Of a stretch of DNA of 64,000 bases, positions 27,944 to 36,137 are shown one piece after another. Both the position numbers and the translations under genes were made by a program. The notes beneath the pieces are model-generated. The model had not been told where the DNA came from and did no database searches. It saw only the letters and a list, made by a program, of their open reading frames with translations. Every line of letters starts with the position of its first letter. Position 1 is the first letter of the stretch. The stretch is from Tunicatimonas pelagia. Lineage in GTDB: Bacteria > Bacteroidota > Bacteroidia > Cytophagales > Cyclobacteriaceae. The stretch lies in assembly GCF_030506325.1 (NCBI RefSeq), contig NZ_CP120683.1:496001-560000 (forward strand). The letters run 5' to 3'.

Positions 27944-28585
27944 TCAGTTACTGATGGATAGTACTTGCTTAGAAAATAATGCACTGCTAAGCTGGGCTAC
28001 CAGAAAATTTGCCAGATCTTGATTGGTAATTGAGAGCTTAACCTTTTTACCGTTCACCGATGTTCTGATTGTATTCTTCGGTGCTTTTGCTACCACGTTT
28101 GGGCATCGTACAATGGTCCAATCCAGCTGGCTGTTCATCACTATCGGCTCCATTACGTTTTTATCGTCAATAATCACCTTGAGCCATTTCATAAAGTAGG
28201 GAAGAATAATTTTTCGGAATAGCCACGGTTGAGTGTGAGCACTGTCTCCGGCACCCACATTGCTTAAGCAAATTAGCCGAGCAACTCCCTGCTTTTCCAT
28301 TGCCCTCACCACTTTGGCAGTGGCGGTAGACACAAAGGAGTTGGGCTGACCGTTGCCTTTGCCACCAATGCCCAAGCAGTTGATTACCGCTTCCTGATGA
28401 CTTAGAACTTGTTCCAGCACTTCGGTATCTAGCACGTTGCCTTTTACTATGCTTAAGTTAGAATGCTTTACCTGAACTTTAGCGACCGAACGTACTAAAG
28501 CAGTAACCTGATGATTATTTTTTAGTAATTGCTGGAGCACTTTTTTTCCCGAAAATCCGGTGGCTCCTAATAAGACTATTCTCAT
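27944..28585 (-). CDS. NAD(P)-binding NmrA/SDR-like protein
   Basis: 213 residues from the ATG at 28585. A longer reading to 28645 would place 20 unrelated residues before the Rossmann motif, so the internal start (MRIVLLGATGFSGKKVL) is preferred. The GATGFSG dinucleotide-binding loop, NCLGIGGKGN and RLICLSNVGAG match atypical short-chain dehydrogenases of the NmrA/YwnB type, which sense or use NAD(P)H. A catalytic YxxxK is not obvious. It sits between the Crp/Fnr regulator (71 bp) and the hydrolase (6 bp) on the same strand. Confidence 0.85.
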   Translation of the reverse strand: MRIVLLGATGFSGKKVLQQLLKNNHQVTALVRSVAKVQVKHSNLSIVKGNVLDTEVLEQVLSHQEAVINCLGIGGKGNGQPNSFVSTATAKVVRAMEKQGVARLICLSNVGAGDSAHTQPWLFRKIILPYFMKWLKVIIDDKNVMEPIVMNSQLDWTIVRCPNVVAKAPKNTIRTSVNGKKVKLSITNQDLANFLVAQLSSALFSKQVLSISN

Positions 28586-28656
28586 ATCGCTGATTTTTTG
28601 TTCGTTACAAAGATCAGCATTGGTCGCCAGTGCTACCTGAAACATATGTTACATAA

Positions 28657-29247
28657 TCACTCTTGAGCAATTTTCTTGCGGATGCGGCTCAACGAAGGGC
28701 GCTGAATACCCAAATAGGTAGATAGATGAGAAAGTGAAACCCGATTAAACAATTGCGGATACTCTTGGGTGAACTTACGGTAGCGTTGTTCGGCGTCTAG
28801 GAATTGAAAGTCTTCAATGCGGGCTTGTTGAAAAGCAAGTATTCGCTCAGCGATTAAACGGCCAAAGCGTTCCAGTCCCTTGAATTTAGCGTAACCGCGG
28901 TTTACGGTTTGTAGAGGAAGCAGAACAATCTGGCAATTTTCCAAACACTGAAAGTAGTATCGGCTGGGCTGAGCATTTATAAACGCCGAATAGTGAGTAG
29001 CGTAGCCATTTTCGGCCACAAATCGGATAGTAATTTCCTCTCCTTTATTGTTGATGTAGTAACCTCGAATAAGTCCGGAGTTAAGAAAGCCAAGAGCAGT
29101 CTGCACTTCGCCATCGCTAATAAAGTAACTCTTTCGTTCATATTCCTGAATCTGACAACCACTGCGAAGAAAGCGCCACTCATCTTCATTTAAGGCAGGA
29201 TTAATAGAGAAAACTGCTTGCCGAAGCTGGTCGTATCCGTGATGCAT
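28657..29247 (-). CDS. Crp/Fnr-family transcriptional regulator
   Basis: 196 residues. A cyclic-nucleotide-binding-like beta roll (about 25-115, for example LGFLNSGLIRGYY) is followed by a C-terminal helix-turn-helix (LSHLSTYLGIQRPSLSRIRKKI). The phosphate-binding cassette typical of cAMP binders is not clear, as in most Bacteroidota relatives. It probably controls the NAD(P)-binding protein and hydrolase genes directly downstream. nadC ends 27 bp upstream on the same strand. Confidence 0.88.
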   Translation of the reverse strand: MHHGYDQLRQAVFSINPALNEDEWRFLRSGCQIQEYERKSYFISDGEVQTALGFLNSGLIRGYYINNKGEEITIRFVAENGYATHYSAFINAQPSRYYFQCLENCQIVLLPLQTVNRGYAKFKGLERFGRLIAERILAFQQARIEDFQFLDAEQRYRKFTQEYPQLFNRVSLSHLSTYLGIQRPSLSRIRKKIAQE

Positions 29248-29274
29248 AGCGTTAAAAAGCAGCTAGCCGCGTGC

Positions 29275-30135
29275 CTATTGTATTGCCTTTAAACTCATAT
29301 CCAGACTTTTTACCGAATGAGTCAGTGCTCCCACCGAGATATAATCTACTCCGCATTCGGCCACTTCTACAATAGTGGTTTCATTAATATTGCCCGATGC
29401 TTCGGTTTTCGCCCGATTGCCAATGATATCCACGGCTTCTTTCATCTGTTCGGGAGTCATATTATCCAGCATGATTACGTCAATACCGCCTACCTCTAGT
29501 GCTTGCTGAACTTCGACTAAGTTGCGGGTTTCTACTTCAATTTCAAGCTTCAAATTTTTATCCTGCAAATACTGATGGGTTTGGCTTACCGCTTGCTGAA
29601 TGCCTCCCGCGTAGTCAATATGGTTATCTTTGAGCATCACCATGTCGTAGAGTGCGTAACGATGGTTCTGCCCACCCCCAATCGCTACTGCCCATTTTTC
29701 GGGTAGTCGGAAGTTGGGAGTAGTTTTTCGGGTATCGAGCAGTTTGGCTTTGGTATGATTTATCAGGGATTGTAGCTGATGCGTGTAGGTAGCAATGCCA
29801 CTCATACGTTGCATACAGTTGAGCACCAGCCGCTCAGCGGAAAGAATGGACTGCGCCTTTCCGGTTACTACCAAGGCAACATCACCAAACTGTACCGAAG
29901 AACCATCCGCAATAGCAACATCCAGAGATAACTGCTCGTCGACCGCGCTAAAAATATGTTCAGCCAGTTGTACCCCCGCAATAATTCCCTCACCTTTGAC
30001 CAGCAACCGCGCCTGTTTTTTTAAGTCGGCCGGTACCGAGGCGAGGGTAGAGTGGTCGCCTTCGCCAATATCTTCTACCAGAGCCGATTGAATAAACTGC
30101 TGAATACGTTCGGGAGTGAGGTACGATAAGTCCAT
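29275..30135 (-). CDS. nadC: Nicotinate-nucleotide pyrophosphorylase (carboxylating)
   Basis: 286 residues, normal for NadC. The enzyme converts quinolinate and PRPP to nicotinate mononucleotide, CO2 and pyrophosphate in de novo NAD synthesis. The family blocks LLDTRKTTPNFR (quinolinate-binding Arg and Lys), the NHRYALYDMVMLKDNH segment, EVETRNL, IMLDNM and YISVGALTHSV are intact. Start is ATG at 30135. nadA and nadB are not in the window. Confidence 0.96.
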   Translation of the reverse strand: MDLSYLTPERIQQFIQSALVEDIGEGDHSTLASVPADLKKQARLLVKGEGIIAGVQLAEHIFSAVDEQLSLDVAIADGSSVQFGDVALVVTGKAQSILSAERLVLNCMQRMSGIATYTHQLQSLINHTKAKLLDTRKTTPNFRLPEKWAVAIGGGQNHRYALYDMVMLKDNHIDYAGGIQQAVSQTHQYLQDKNLKLEIEVETRNLVEVQQALEVGGIDVIMLDNMTPEQMKEAVDIIGNRAKTEASGNINETTIVEVAECGVDYISVGALTHSVKSLDMSLKAIQ

Positions 30136-30254
30136 AGATGATAATACAAAGCCCTGCTCAGAATATTGTTCAAAGAAATTGAGTCAATCTTCTTCCAAAA
30201 ATAATTACTAATAACAAGACTTTATCATCCCGTGTAACTTTTATAGTTCTTCAG

Positions 30255-31415
30255 CTACGAATGCAGTAATACGGACTGGGGCAGTAGAATAATAATATCG
30301 GTACCCTCTTGTTCACTGCTTTGGTAGGCAATTGTACCCTGGTGAATTTCTACTACTAATTTAGCAATATAGGTTCCTAACCCCGTACCTTTTTTCTTGC
30401 CCGAAGTAGCAAATTTATCAAAAAAATTGCTTTGAATATCTTGGGGGACAGCACCCTGATTATGGATGACAATTTTAAAGAAACGATTGTGTTCTAGCGA
30501 AATCACTATTTCTTGAGATTCCGGCGAAGCCTCCACTGCATTGAGCAGCAGATTATGAAGCAGCCGCTTCATATAAAACTTATCAGCCAATACTTTTACT
30601 TGAGTCTCCTCGTTGCAAGGTTTACTCTGATACGACAATAAAACTTGAAGCTGTTTGTAGAGGATTACCTTCTTCAGACCGTATAACTCCTCTCGGATTA
30701 CTTTCACTAGATCAAATTCTGTTTTCTCGGGCTCATATTCTCCCTGCTCCATCTTGGCGTAATCAGAGGTAGCCTTCAGCATACCCAGAGTATCACCGCT
30801 GCGCTGCTTCAAGTGATTCAACCAGACCTTCTGTTCTTCCGTAGGCTGCTTATCCAGTAGAACATCTACAATTTGTAAGATCGATGATAAATTATTTCGC
30901 AAGTCATGATCAGAAAGCTGCTGAGCCATCTCCTGGGCACTGATCTTTCTTTGAAGTAGCTGAATTGTTATTTCAAGATTATTCAGTGCTTGCTGGCTCT
31001 CATCTTCCTCTGTGATAAACGTCATTTTAAAAGGCCCGCCCATCTTGGTAGCAGGTAAATAAGCCGCGCTAGAGAGTATCTTACGGGTAGCTCCGCTCTT
31101 ATCAACTACCTCCCACTTTCCTAGCAACTCGTGGCGCTTTCTCATAAACTGGTTGTGCAGGTGCTTCATTTCGTGTTGAAAGTCTTCGGGAATTACTTTC
31201 AGAAAGGAATTACCAATTAGCTCTTCGGGCGAATAACCGTAAAAATCACAGTAGGCCAGATTTACGTTCACAAAATGTCCCTGCTTATTTGTAATGCATA
31301 TACCTATCGGAATTGCATCAATCAGTTGTATAATATCACTAGGGTGTTGTTCCGCAAATTGGCGCAGCGTTTCCAAGTCACGTTCGTGCTTAACGTTATT
31401 ATCTTGATTTTTCAT
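30255..31415 (-). CDS. PAS-domain sensor histidine kinase, orphan
   Basis: 386 residues, no membrane segment, so a cytosolic sensor. A PAS domain occupies about 27-135 (PIGICITNKQGHFV, GYSPEELIGNSF), a coiled-coil linker about 140-160, then the phosphoacceptor region with His170 in SDHDLRNNLSSI and an ATPase domain with NLLLNAVEAS (N box) and GKKKGTGLGTYIAKLV (G2 box). No response regulator lies beside it, so its output is unknown. It is divergent from recQ. Confidence 0.9.
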   Translation of the reverse strand: MKNQDNNVKHERDLETLRQFAEQHPSDIIQLIDAIPIGICITNKQGHFVNVNLAYCDFYGYSPEELIGNSFLKVIPEDFQHEMKHLHNQFMRKRHELLGKWEVVDKSGATRKILSSAAYLPATKMGGPFKMTFITEEDESQQALNNLEITIQLLQRKISAQEMAQQLSDHDLRNNLSSILQIVDVLLDKQPTEEQKVWLNHLKQRSGDTLGMLKATSDYAKMEQGEYEPEKTEFDLVKVIREELYGLKKVILYKQLQVLLSYQSKPCNEETQVKVLADKFYMKRLLHNLLLNAVEASPESQEIVISLEHNRFFKIVIHNQGAVPQDIQSNFFDKFATSGKKKGTGLGTYIAKLVVEIHQGTIAYQSSEQEGTDIIILLPQSVLLHS

Positions 31416-31764
31416 AGTTAGGTGAGGGGCGTATCAATATTGGAAGATACAAAGATTCGACCAGAATCTTAGAAAGAATTGTTAACAAAGTAGTAAATTA
31501 ATTTATCGCAACTGCCTCATTTTAGTAAATAATTATATATCCAGTTAGCTGTATCTTCTACAGAAGATATGAGAAATCATTTCTTCCAGATACTCCGTTG
31601 CTTGGCATTAAACATATTTTTGCATAGGTAGGTAGCCTAAACTACCCAGATTTTATAATGAAAAATACTGGATAGACCTGATGATCTTTGCTTCAACCTT
31701 CGCTACATTTATTTTTTTATCATTCGCCGCTTCTCACTAAATTTAGGGGTCAAAATTTGCTGCT
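31416..31764. other. Divergent intergenic region between the PAS kinase and recQ
   Basis: 349 bp, AT-rich, no plausible gene. It holds one clear palindrome (31552-31569). TAAATTTA about 30 bp before recQ resembles the TAnnTTTG promoter box with one mismatch. Confidence 0.5.
31552..31569. promoter_or_regulatory. 18-bp near-perfect palindrome, candidate operator
   Basis: TATCTTCT and AGAAGATA are perfect 8-bp inverted arms separated by two bases. The site lies about mid-way between two divergent genes, typical of a dimeric regulator site. The regulator is unknown. Confidence 0.4.
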
Positions 31765-33921
31765 ATGTCAACCCAATCGCTCTTCTCCTCACTGCTCCCA
31801 ACCCTTGAAAAATACTTTGGCTACACGGCTTTTCGCGAAAATCAGCGAGAGATTATAGAAACTATTCTCGCCGGACAAGATACGTTGGTGCTAATGCCTA
31901 CTGGTGGGGGAAAATCACTGTGCTACCAAATTCCGGCTATTTTACTTGGCGGGCTTACCGTAGTAGTCTCTCCACTCATTTCGCTAATGAAAGATCAGGT
32001 AGATGCTCTACGGCTCAACGGTATTAAAGCCGCGTACCTGAATTCTTCCCTAAGCCCGGAAGAACAGCAGCAAGTGTTTCGTCAACTACGGCAGCAAGAA
32101 CTGAAATTACTGTACCTAGCTCCCGAGCGACTAATTGATGCTGAAAATCGATTTATCACCTTTCTTAAAAGTATTAACACCTCGCTACTGGCCATTGACG
32201 AGGCGCACTGTATCTCGCAGTGGGGGCACGACTTCCGACCGGAGTACCGGATGCTAGCTGATATTAGAAAAGCATTGGACGATGTGCCCACGGTGGCACT
32301 CACCGCCACGGCTGATCCGGTGACCCAGCAGGATATTTTGGATAAGCTTCAGCTTCGCCAACCCAAAGTTTTCATCTCTAGCTTTAACCGGGAAAATATT
32401 TATTACCAAGTTGCCCCTAAACGACAGAGTTACGCTCAGCTACTCGATTTTCTGGCCGAGCGTCGCGACCAATCGGGAATTATCTACGTGCTTTCCCGAG
32501 CCTCAACCGAAGATTTAGCCGAACGATTAACCCAAGATGGATTTCCAGCTAAGCCTTACCATGCTAAACTAGCCAGCCAGGTGAAGGAAAAGCATCAAGA
32601 CGAATTCTTGAAAGATGAAGTACCCATTGTTGTGGCTACGGTAGCATTTGGAATGGGAATCAATAAATCGAATGTGCGATTTGTGGTGCATATGGATTTG
32701 CCGAAAAATATTGAAGGTTACTACCAGGAAACCGGACGGGCGGGGCGCGACGGACTGGCTAGTAACGCCCTACTCTTTTACAGTTACGCCGACGTAATTA
32801 AGCTCCAGGGGTTTGTAGAGGTAGCGGGTAACCAAGAGCAAAGCCGGGTGCTACGCGAAAAGCTCCAGCAAATGGCTATTTTTGCCGACTTACGTAGCTG
32901 CCGACGCAAGTTTCTGTTGAACTATTTTGGTGAGGAAGCTCCTGACTACTGCGGTAGTTGCGACGTTTGCCGTAACGATTATAAAACATTCGACGGTACC
33001 GTCATTGCCCAGAAAGCACTATCGGCAGTGGCTCGACTGGGTGAACGTTTTGGCGGAGGTTATGTAATTGATTTTCTACGAGGTTCAAAGTCGGAGAAAA
33101 TCTGGCAAGAACATAAGCAGCTAAAAACCTACGGGGCCGGAGCCGATGTTAGTAAAAAAGACTGGCATCGTTACCTGAACGACTTGCTACGCCTGGGCTA
33201 TTTGCAAAAGTCCGACGATAAGTTTCCTACGCTACAACTTACTGAACAAAGCTGGTCGGTACTGAAGGGGCAAGAAAAAGTAACGTTGGTTGAAATTGCT
33301 GAACCTGAAGCGATCACGATCAAATCGTCGGCCAAACCGATGGACGAACATCTTTTTTCACTACTGAAAGGGCTACGCCGCCAGTTGGCTCAAGATGAAA
33401 ATGTGCCGGCTTACGTTATATTTTCTGATGCTACTCTACAAGAGATGGCTACTTATTTGCCTACGCAACCTGAAGACCTTCCGCATATTAGCGGCTTTGG
33501 TGAAGTGAAAATTGCCAAATACGGCTCCGCTTTTCTCGACGAGATTAATCAGTACTGCACTGAGCACGACTTGGACTCCCGTATGTCGCAGCTCCGGCGA
33601 CGCTCCCGGAAAAAGCAAGCTGCTAAACCCAAAACTGATACCAAACAACGTACTTACGACTACTACCAGCAAGGCAAAACAATTGCTGAGATTGCCCGAG
33701 CACGTAACTTGAGTACTAACACCATCAGTACCCATTTAGCCTATTTTGTGCAGAATGGTTCGGTAGATGTTACCAAATTGGTTGATCCGGCTACTATTAC
33801 TAAAATTGAAGATGCCATCTACGTACACGGCAACCGAGCCTTAAAACCTCTCAAAGATTCGTTAGATGACAGCATCAGCTACGACGAGATACGACTAGTG
33901 ATTGCTCACCAACATCGGTAG
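31765..33921 (+). CDS. recQ: ATP-dependent DNA helicase RecQ
   Basis: 718 residues, full domain set. The helicase core (about 10-345) has Walker A MPTGGGKSLCYQ, AIDEAHCISQWGHDFRP and the arginine-finger motif QETGRAGRDG. A zinc-binding RecQ-C region has Cys residues in SCRRKFLLNYFGE and YCGSCDVC. Winged-helix, HRDC (about 530-605) and a C-terminal helix-turn-helix (TIAEIARARNLSTNTIS) follow. It unwinds DNA 3' to 5' in recombination and fork repair. Start is ATG at 31765. Confidence 0.97.
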   Translation: MSTQSLFSSLLPTLEKYFGYTAFRENQREIIETILAGQDTLVLMPTGGGKSLCYQIPAILLGGLTVVVSPLISLMKDQVDALRLNGIKAAYLNSSLSPEEQQQVFRQLRQQELKLLYLAPERLIDAENRFITFLKSINTSLLAIDEAHCISQWGHDFRPEYRMLADIRKALDDVPTVALTATADPVTQQDILDKLQLRQPKVFISSFNRENIYYQVAPKRQSYAQLLDFLAERRDQSGIIYVLSRASTEDLAERLTQDGFPAKPYHAKLASQVKEKHQDEFLKDEVPIVVATVAFGMGINKSNVRFVVHMDLPKNIEGYYQETGRAGRDGLASNALLFYSYADVIKLQGFVEVAGNQEQSRVLREKLQQMAIFADLRSCRRKFLLNYFGEEAPDYCGSCDVCRNDYKTFDGTVIAQKALSAVARLGERFGGGYVIDFLRGSKSEKIWQEHKQLKTYGAGADVSKKDWHRYLNDLLRLGYLQKSDDKFPTLQLTEQSWSVLKGQEKVTLVEIAEPEAITIKSSAKPMDEHLFSLLKGLRRQLAQDENVPAYVIFSDATLQEMATYLPTQPEDLPHISGFGEVKIAKYGSAFLDEINQYCTEHDLDSRMSQLRRRSRKKQAAKPKTDTKQRTYDYYQQGKTIAEIARARNLSTNTISTHLAYFVQNGSVDVTKLVDPATITKIEDAIYVHGNRALKPLKDSLDDSISYDEIRLVIAHQHR

Positions 33922-34154
33922 GAAAAGTAGTTTTCTGGTTCTTTCGACCATCATCAAATTTAGTACTATTACTACACCCTTTCATTATTAAGCTGTATAG
34001 ATATTAATTATGTTAATTAATATATTATTATTACAATATTTACTGTTTTACTTTTTCTACTGCTAGAATAGCAGCTCAGAGTGCGTATGGATAATGATAA
34101 CAAAAGAAGTACTAGATTTTAGTCATGTAGTTGCCAAAAAAGCAATCAAATAAC

Positions 34155-34186
34155 TTGACCCAAAATAGTTTAGCTTATATTTTTGC
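34155..34186 (+). promoter_or_regulatory. Putative Bacteroidota promoter for the RHH-like gene
   Basis: TTGAC at 34155-34159 and TATTTTTG at 34178-34185 are separated by 18 bp, fitting the -33 TTTG/-7 TAnnTTTG layout. The box is 66 bp upstream of the ATG at 34252. The rest of the 33922-34251 interval is AT-rich and holds nothing else I can name. Confidence 0.45.
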
Positions 34187-34251
34187 AATCATAATGTGGT
34201 ATCTGGCTTTAGGCCAGACGATAGTTTATTTTGATAAAACAGAATTTAATT

Positions 34252-34503
34252 ATGGCTTACACCCTACGTTTAGACGAAAATCAAGAAAAGCAGTTGAAAG
34301 AAGTGATGATACTGCTTAACACCTCAACCGCCACTAAGGCTATTATTGAGTTAATCAGGCGGTATGAATCCGATCAAGATGAGCTTCAAAGGCTGAGAAA
34401 AGAAGTTCATTCTCTAAAAAATGACTGGAAAGAGCTAAGGTATCTCTACCAAGAATCGGAACGTATTGATGAGAGAATTAGCCTTCACCTCATGGACGAG
34501 TAG
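34252..34503 (+). CDS. Small ribbon-helix-helix-like protein with coiled-coil tail
   Basis: 83 residues from ATG at 34252; an upstream in-frame start at 34231 would add only MIKQNLI. Residues 1-42 follow the ribbon-helix-helix pattern: a short basic strand (AYTLRLDENQ) then two helices separated by a turn with Thr/Ser (LNTSTATKAIIELIRRY). Residues 43-80 are a heptad-rich charged helix (DELQRLRKEVHSLKNDW). This suggests a small DNA-binding or scaffold protein. It has its own promoter and a strong terminator, so it is a single-gene unit. No toxin-like partner is adjacent. Confidence 0.65.
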   Translation: MAYTLRLDENQEKQLKEVMILLNTSTATKAIIELIRRYESDQDELQRLRKEVHSLKNDWKELRYLYQESERIDERISLHLMDE

Positions 34504-34563
34504 CCATAAAGTTGCAGATTATGTTCATTAAGTTACTTTGGATTTAGTGTCTACTCAGAAAAT

Positions 34564-34608
34564 AAGAATGCTTAATAAGCTGACATTTCTCAGTTTTTAA
34601 GCATTCTT
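34564..34608 (+). terminator. Strong hairpin terminator after the RHH-like gene
   Basis: AAGAATGCTTAA and TTAAGCATTCTT are perfect 12-bp arms; the loop contains a second stem (CTGA/TCAG). It begins 60 bp after the stop. A pyrimidine-rich tract follows. Confidence 0.7.
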
Positions 34609-34935
34609 CCCTTATCTTTTTAATTACTAATGCGCTCACCCATCCTAAATTACGTTCTCGTTTTCTACCGCTTCTAGAGCCTGAAATTCTTAGAACATCT
34701 TCAATGTAGGGCGTTATGCAGCTTATTTAGCTTGTATAAGCCAAAGGTAATACAGGCTGTTTGATTTGTAATAAACTCCGTACGAATAGTGTATTTGGTC
34801 ACAATTCAATTTATGGTCAATATTTACAAATACATCACCTCCTTGCTTTTTTCTACAATTGTTGCCTACAAATTATATTTTGAGCAGGTAAATTTACACC
34901 TCAACAATAATACTGTCGCAAAATAACAAACCACA
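34609..34935. other. Intergenic region upstream of the second PAS kinase
   Basis: 327 bp, AT-rich, no plausible gene on either strand and no clear repeat. It must contain the promoter for the kinase at 34936. I see nothing else in it. Confidence 0.5.
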
Positions 34936-36111
34936 ATGATCACGAAAAGATCAACTTCTCAGTCAGTGCAATCAGGGTCGCCTGCCGCAGGGTCGCCTGC
35001 CGCAGGATCGCCTGCCACAGAATCACAACAAGCTGATGAAGAAATAGAAAATAATGAAATGTTCCGGCTGGCAATGGAACATTCAGCCATTGGACTCGCT
35101 CTTATATCTCCCGATGGGCATTGGCTAAAAGTAAATCAGGCATTGTGTGATATTGTGGGGTATACTGAAAAGGAACTACTAAAGATTGATTTTCAAACCA
35201 TTACCCACCCCGACGACTTAGAGGATGATTTAGAATTGATCCACCGATTATTGGCGGGAGACATTGAGACCTACACTATAAAAAAACGGTACTTCCATAA
35301 AAACCGAACTATCATCTGGATTAAGTTAACCGCTTCAATTGTCCGAGACGAATATTATCAACCTCTATACTTTATTGCTCAGATTCAGGATCAGACGGAA
35401 GAACACCAAAACCAAGAAAAGCTTCGGCGTACCAACAAGGAGTTAGAACGATTAACCTCGCAGATTTCTCACGATGTGCGTAGTCCTTTAGAGTCGTCTA
35501 TACGAGTGCTTAGTTTAACCAAACGTGCTTTTGAGCGAGATGATATTGCCGGAGCAAAGGAAACGGTCAACATCGTAGAAAATCAGTTAGAAAAGCTGCG
35601 TGCTCTGGTAGATGATATTTTAGCTATTACCAAAGCTCGGCATCAGGAAGAACCAATATCCGAAGTTAACTTTGCAGCAATTGTGGGAGATGCTCTTGAG
35701 AAGTTTAGCCACATGGATAACTTTGAGCGTATCGTTTTTCACCAAAAATTTGACTATCGTCGTTCCTTCAAAACTCAACCGGGACGAATCATATCGATTG
35801 TGGAAAACTTACTCTCGAATGCTATTAAATACCAGGATCCGAGTGAAGAAGACCCACAGATTGCTATCCACTGCTTTGAAAAGGAAGGCTATATTCTCTT
35901 CCAAATATCGGATAACGGCTTGGGGATTGATGAGAAGTATTACCACAAAATGTTCAGGATGTTCCAACGCTTTCATGCCATTAATGCTTTGGGTTCAGGT
36001 ATTGGCCTGTATCTCGTCAGACAGAATGCGGAAGCACTAGGGGGTACTGTTGAATTCATTCCCCGCACCAAAGGGTGCTGTTTTGTTCTGTCTATTCCAA
36101 AGCTCAAATAA
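34936..36111 (+). CDS. PAS-domain sensor histidine kinase, orphan
   Basis: 391 residues, cytosolic. The N-terminal about 35 residues are low-complexity and carry a triplicated GSPAA-type repeat. A PAS/PAC domain follows (about 42-155; AIGLALISPDGHWLKV, VGYTEKELL, then IWIKLTASIV). The phosphoacceptor His179 lies in ISHDVRSPLESS. The ATPase domain has NLLSNAIKY, ISDNGLGID and GSGIGLYLVRQNAEALGG. No response regulator is adjacent. It converges with pyruvate carboxylase, 26 bp away. Confidence 0.92.
   Translation: MITKRSTSQSVQSGSPAAGSPAAGSPATESQQADEEIENNEMFRLAMEHSAIGLALISPDGHWLKVNQALCDIVGYTEKELLKIDFQTITHPDDLEDDLELIHRLLAGDIETYTIKKRYFHKNRTIIWIKLTASIVRDEYYQPLYFIAQIQDQTEEHQNQEKLRRTNKELERLTSQISHDVRSPLESSIRVLSLTKRAFERDDIAGAKETVNIVENQLEKLRALVDDILAITKARHQEEPISEVNFAAIVGDALEKFSHMDNFERIVFHQKFDYRRSFKTQPGRIISIVENLLSNAIKYQDPSEEDPQIAIHCFEKEGYILFQISDNGLGIDEKYYHKMFRMFQRFHAINALGSGIGLYLVRQNAEALGGTVEFIPRTKGCCFVLSIPKLK
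34975..35019 (+). repeat. Three tandem 15-bp units inside the kinase gene
   Basis: GGGTCGCCTGCCGCA occurs twice without change and a third time as GGATCGCCTGCCACA. Each unit adds five residues (GSPAA/GSPAT), so copy-number change keeps the reading frame. The block is far more GC-rich than the flanking DNA. Confidence 0.9.
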
Positions 36112-36137
36112 ACCTCTAACGACCGTTCAAACTAGCC

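Noticed and set aside
34131-34319. Small plus-strand frame of 62 codons overlapping the RHH-like gene
   Set aside because: It covers the candidate promoter and overlaps the better-supported gene in another frame; the sequence is not protein-like at its C-terminus.
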